A DNA stretch of 43,821 nt from assembly GCA_028821235.1 (NCBI GenBank), contig JAPPGV010000128.1, positions 1 through 43,821 of the forward strand, read 5' to 3'. The notes beneath the pieces are model-generated. The model was given only the letters and a program-made list of their open reading frames with translations. It had not been told where the DNA came from and made no database searches. The translations under genes were made by a program, and so were the position numbers. Shown here piece by piece: positions 41,773 to 43,821 of this stretch. This DNA comes from a bacterium. GTDB taxonomy: Bacteria; Actinomycetota; Acidimicrobiia; Spongiisociales; Spongiisociaceae. The number at the start of each line of letters is the position of its first letter. Position 1 is the stretch's first letter.

Positions 41773-42284
41773 GCCCACGCGGTGGCGAGTTTCCTCAGGA
41801 CCGCTGTCAGAGCAGCGCGTTCCTCGTCGGTCAGGACAGCGAGCCTTCGTTCCCGTTCCTCGGTACGGCGCAGGACCATGCGCTGGGCGCACGCTGTCCC
41901 TTCCGGTGTGATAGCAAGTCCGGCCGCCCTTCGATCGGTCGGGTGTGGAGTGCGTTCGGCGTAGCCGAGCCTCTCCAGCCGGTCGACCCGGTTCACCATC
42001 GTCGCGGTGGTCATATCGAGTCTGTTCGCTACGTCGGTCGCGGTCATCAACCGCCCCTCGTGGTGAGCGAGTCGCAGGACCGACAGGACCTGGTAGTCGC
42101 TCTGGTTGACCAAGCCTTCCTGTATGGCAATCAGGTCCATCGCTTCGTTGAGGGCATCAGCGAGTTGTAGTAGCCGAGCGGCCGCCTCGATCCTGTCGAA
42201 TGCCGTACCGGGAAGGATCTGCTCCCAGTTCGATATCTTCCAGTCGACCGGATCGTCGCCAACCGGCCTGATCGAGTCCGTCAT
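41769..42284 (-). CDS. MarR-family transcriptional regulator
   Basis: A 171-residue winged-helix protein: helix SDYQVLSVLRLAHHE, recognition region TATDVANRLDMTTATMVNRV, DRLERLGYAERTPHPTDRRAAGLAITPEG (wing with the DRR pattern), and a dimerisation C-terminus. It is first in the catabolic operon and likely represses it until an aromatic or similar ligand binds. ATG 42284 has GAGGGGGT upstream. A candidate operator is TTGTATGTTAATCAA at 42336-42350, an imperfect inverted repeat within the promoter zone. Confidence 0.92.
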   Translation of the reverse strand: MTDSIRPVGDDPVDWKISNWEQILPGTAFDRIEAAARLLQLADALNEAMDLIAIQEGLVNQSDYQVLSVLRLAHHEGRLMTATDVANRLDMTTATMVNRVDRLERLGYAERTPHPTDRRAAGLAITPEGTACAQRMVLRRTEERERRLAVLTDEERAALTAVLRKLATAWA

Positions 42285-42671
42285 CCTGACCCCCTCTATC
42301 GTCCGCATCAGTGCTCGAAACCGAATCCTTGGGTGTTGTATGTTAATCAATCTACTACTGGTGCTCGTCGGATAGCTCAGTCCCCGCGACGGATCGTTTG
42401 TCGATGTCGACACACAGAGCAACCGGTTGGCGTAACGACCCGACTCGCACGCAGGAGGTTGGCGCACCGCGTGCGGACAACCACGCCAGGCGCCAGGTGT
42501 CAGAGTTGGCGCACCGATGCGGAAGACCCCCGGCTTAGCCCCCCAAAAAGAGGGGGAGGGAGCCCTCGGCAGGCTCCCTCCCCCATGTCCCCCGTTGATC
42601 CTTACGGGGAGCACTGCATCTTTTTCGCAGTCGGTGAAATAGCTGACGACCATTCCGAACCGCCAGAGTGG
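42285..42671. other. Intergenic region between marR and the secreted-protein gene
   Basis: This 387-bp stretch contains the putative MarR operator (42336-42350) and the terminator at 42545-42584. The remainder (about 42360-42540) has no recognisable gene or RNA. Confidence 0.6.
42545..42584 (-). terminator. Rho-independent terminator of the secreted-protein gene
   Basis: GGGGGAGGGAGCC (42552-42564) pairs perfectly with GGCTCCCTCCCCC (42572-42584) across a 7-base loop. On the minus strand the hairpin is followed by TCTTTTT, a good U-tract, about 90 bases after the stop codon of the secreted-protein gene. Confidence 0.85.
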
Positions 42672-43271
42672 TTACGCACATACCCTCTCGCCTTCGTCCG
42701 CCAGTCCGTCAGTTTCACACCGGGACATTCCCTCGACATGTAACGCCAGGACAGTCTCATCCTGGTACTCCCAGCCGGAATCGGCCTTGTCGCCAGTGCG
42801 CCATGTGTACACATACCTGTACTGCAACCAGCCCTTCACCTTGTGCTTGTACCAGTTGCCTGTGCAAACCTGCCACCCTGACGAGTCCATACCGTCGATG
42901 TCCTCGTTGTAGGTGGGCCGATCAGCTTCAACAGTGCAGACGATGACCCTACGCACGTAGTCCCTTGCGGCTCCGACCTGCGAGTCGGTGAGGGTTCCGG
43001 TCCACCGGGCCACCACGCCGTCCTCCAAAGCATCCGCCGAGGACGCCCAAAGAACTTCGGATGTGCCATCGTCAGCCAGCGTGTACGTGACGGACCCTGT
43101 TTCGGTCGGGTTAGGAACATGCCCATCGACCGTCACTCCAACGAAGTTGGCTGTGACGGTGAGGTCACCGCTCAACGGCTCGGCTGCTTCTGTGTCGGGT
43201 TGGCCGACTGCCGGGACTATCAGTCCGACCAGCACAGCCAACAAGACCAAGCCTACTAGTGTTCGTTTCAT
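42672..43271 (-). CDS. Small secreted protein with four or more cysteines
   Basis: A 199-residue protein. A Lys-Arg start and hydrophobic core (LVGLVLLAVLVGLIVPAVG) form a signal peptide with probable cleavage after AVG. The mature part has no known domain; it contains TVTANFVGVTVDGHVPNP, a DSQVGAARDYVRRVIVCTVEADR helix-like stretch, and Cys residues in IVCTV, QVCTGNW, SRCETD and VCA near the end, which may form disulfides. Trp/Tyr-rich text (QYRYVYTWRTGDKADSGWEYQ) suggests a beta-rich surface protein. ATG 43271 has GGGAG five bases upstream; GTG 43277 is an alternative. A good terminator follows. Function unknown. Confidence 0.8.
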   Translation of the reverse strand: MKRTLVGLVLLAVLVGLIVPAVGQPDTEAAEPLSGDLTVTANFVGVTVDGHVPNPTETGSVTYTLADDGTSEVLWASSADALEDGVVARWTGTLTDSQVGAARDYVRRVIVCTVEADRPTYNEDIDGMDSSGWQVCTGNWYKHKVKGWLQYRYVYTWRTGDKADSGWEYQDETVLALHVEGMSRCETDGLADEGERVCA

Positions 43272-43323
43272 CACCACTCCCTCCCTCCGGCTGTGTACGT
43301 TACGACATACATATTAATAGATT

Positions 43324-43337
43324 GCTAAACGTTTAGC
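43324..43337. promoter_or_regulatory. Perfect 14-bp palindrome upstream of the secreted-protein gene
   Basis: GCTAAACGTTTAGC is a perfect palindrome centred about 60 bp before ATG 43271, next to AT-rich sequence suitable for a promoter. Its position and symmetry fit a repressor or activator site. Confidence 0.5.
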
Positions 43338-43419
43338 TAATAAGCCGTAATCAAACCTCCGGCTGGAACCGATGTCTTGAACAAACTTCGCACGAAAGTC
43401 GGGTGCTTCACTACCGCTT

Positions 43420-43476
43420 GTGTCTTTGTGTTCATCGGGAGACAGCCGCCAGTGTCTTTCTGTTCATCGAGAGACA
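43420..43476. repeat. Two 25-bp direct repeats, 32 bp apart
   Basis: Bases 43420-43444 and 43452-43476 match at 23 of 25 positions, each beginning GTGTCTTT and ending GAGACA, so each copy can also fold as a small TGTCT/AGACA hairpin. No gene is recognised across 43338-43618. The role is unknown. Confidence 0.65.
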
Positions 43477-43618
43477 AAGGAGCCGGGGGACGGTTCCGGG
43501 AGAATGAATGGTACCCCCAAGCCCCCACCCACCCACCCGTCGCTCCACTGATTCAAGTGCTGACTCCACGAAACCGGGGGACCACCGATGAGTTGTCACC
43601 CTGGATAGCATCAGGGCG

Positions 43619-43821
43619 ATGAAGAAGAGTCGGGTCATGGCCCTCGTCATCGTGTTGTTGATCGTGCTGGCGCTCGCGATGAGCGGCACGTCGATCATCC
43701 ATACCACCGACACCCCCCCCCCCCCCCCCCCCCAAAGCGGGGGGGGGGGGGGCCGCAACCCGGACACCGCATGGGGGCTGGCCACCCCCCAGGGGGTGGG
43801 GCCCCACAAAAAAAAAGAAGA
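43619..43821 (+). CDS. Possible exported or membrane protein, 5' fragment at a damaged contig end
   Basis: ATG 43619 opens MKKSRVMALVIVLLIVLALA, an excellent signal peptide or membrane anchor, then MSGTSIIHTTDT and a proline run. The frame then enters a C-run/G-run stretch and is not trustworthy. The ribosome site is weak (AGGGCG). If real, the gene is truncated by the window edge. Confidence 0.35.
   Translation, partial: MKKSRVMALVIVLLIVLALAMSGTSIIHTTDTPPPPPPQSGGGGGRNPDTAWGLATPQGVGPHKKKE
43712..43821. other. Homopolymer-rich, probably artefactual sequence end
   Basis: A run of about 20 C, then AAAGC, a run of about 14 G, several CCCCCC/GGGGG blocks and a terminal A-run lie in the last 110 bases. 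This mirrors neither codon use nor base composition of the rest and is typical of poor-quality read ends or mis-assembly. Confidence 0.7.

Noticed and set aside
39490-41964. Long plus-strand open frame (about 820 codons) opposite the isochorismatase and oxidoreductase genes
   Set aside because: It is antisense to three well-supported genes; its His/Gly/Arg-rich composition is what GC-rich codon bias produces on the opposite strand.
43337-43435. Small minus-strand frame starting MNTKTQAVVKHPTF
   Set aside because: No ribosome site, no family, and its start lies in the 25-bp direct repeat.

Overview
The window is GC-rich, mostly intact bacterial chromosome with actinobacterial traits: a DUF222/13E12-type HNH protein, many GTG and TTG starts, lipobox lipoproteins and a leaderless-looking promoter. 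I infer an uncultured actinobacterium, possibly Acidimicrobiia, from a metagenome; the sequence alone does not prove this. The last ~110 bases (poly-C, poly-G and poly-A runs) look like low-quality contig-end sequence.

Layout. 1-1922 (-): 5' part of a type I polyketide synthase (complete KS, start of AT). 2217-4732 (+): HNH protein and a lipoprotein with a Pro/Thr repeat. 5076-10871 (-): acyl-CoA ligase plus the four membrane and ATPase parts of a Liv-type ABC importer, with no binding protein. 11113-12849 (+): NCS2 permease with an extra C-terminal domain. 12967-15107: stand-alone acyl carrier protein, a frameshifted alpha/beta hydrolase and a Sfp-type phosphopantetheinyl transferase, which together with the PKS suggest a lipid or polyketide locus. 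15282-23434 (+): SDR, ceramidase-like protein, Dpp/Opp-type importer (one ATPase, binding protein, two permeases) and a second SDR. 23625-28693 (+): NitT/TauT-type importer with two different permeases, then a DMT exporter. 29811-31848 (+): two tandem PaREP1-like small proteins, a decayed third copy and an SPFH membrane protein. 32003-35476: three paralogous alpha/beta hydrolases (-) with a VapBC module (+) between the second and third; all four gaps carry heptanucleotide repeat arrays. 35482-36633 (-): DegT-type PLP protein. 37000-37299 (+): HigA-like regulator without HigB. 37502-42284 (-): catabolic operon of MarR, Gfo/Idh/MocA oxidoreductase, isochorismatase-like hydrolase, M24-fold protein lacking metal ligands and Zn alcohol dehydrogenase. 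42672-43271 (-): small secreted protein.

Overall the region looks devoted to uptake and breakdown of small organic substrates, with some lipid chemistry. The two features I find most unusual are (i) two unrelated ABC binding lipoproteins that share a long coiled-coil stalk built from 21-bp units coding heptads, and (ii) intergenic elements made of a (AGTGGTC)n-like arm, an AT-rich middle and a (CCACNNN)n-like arm, repeated in four consecutive gaps around the hydrolase paralogs.
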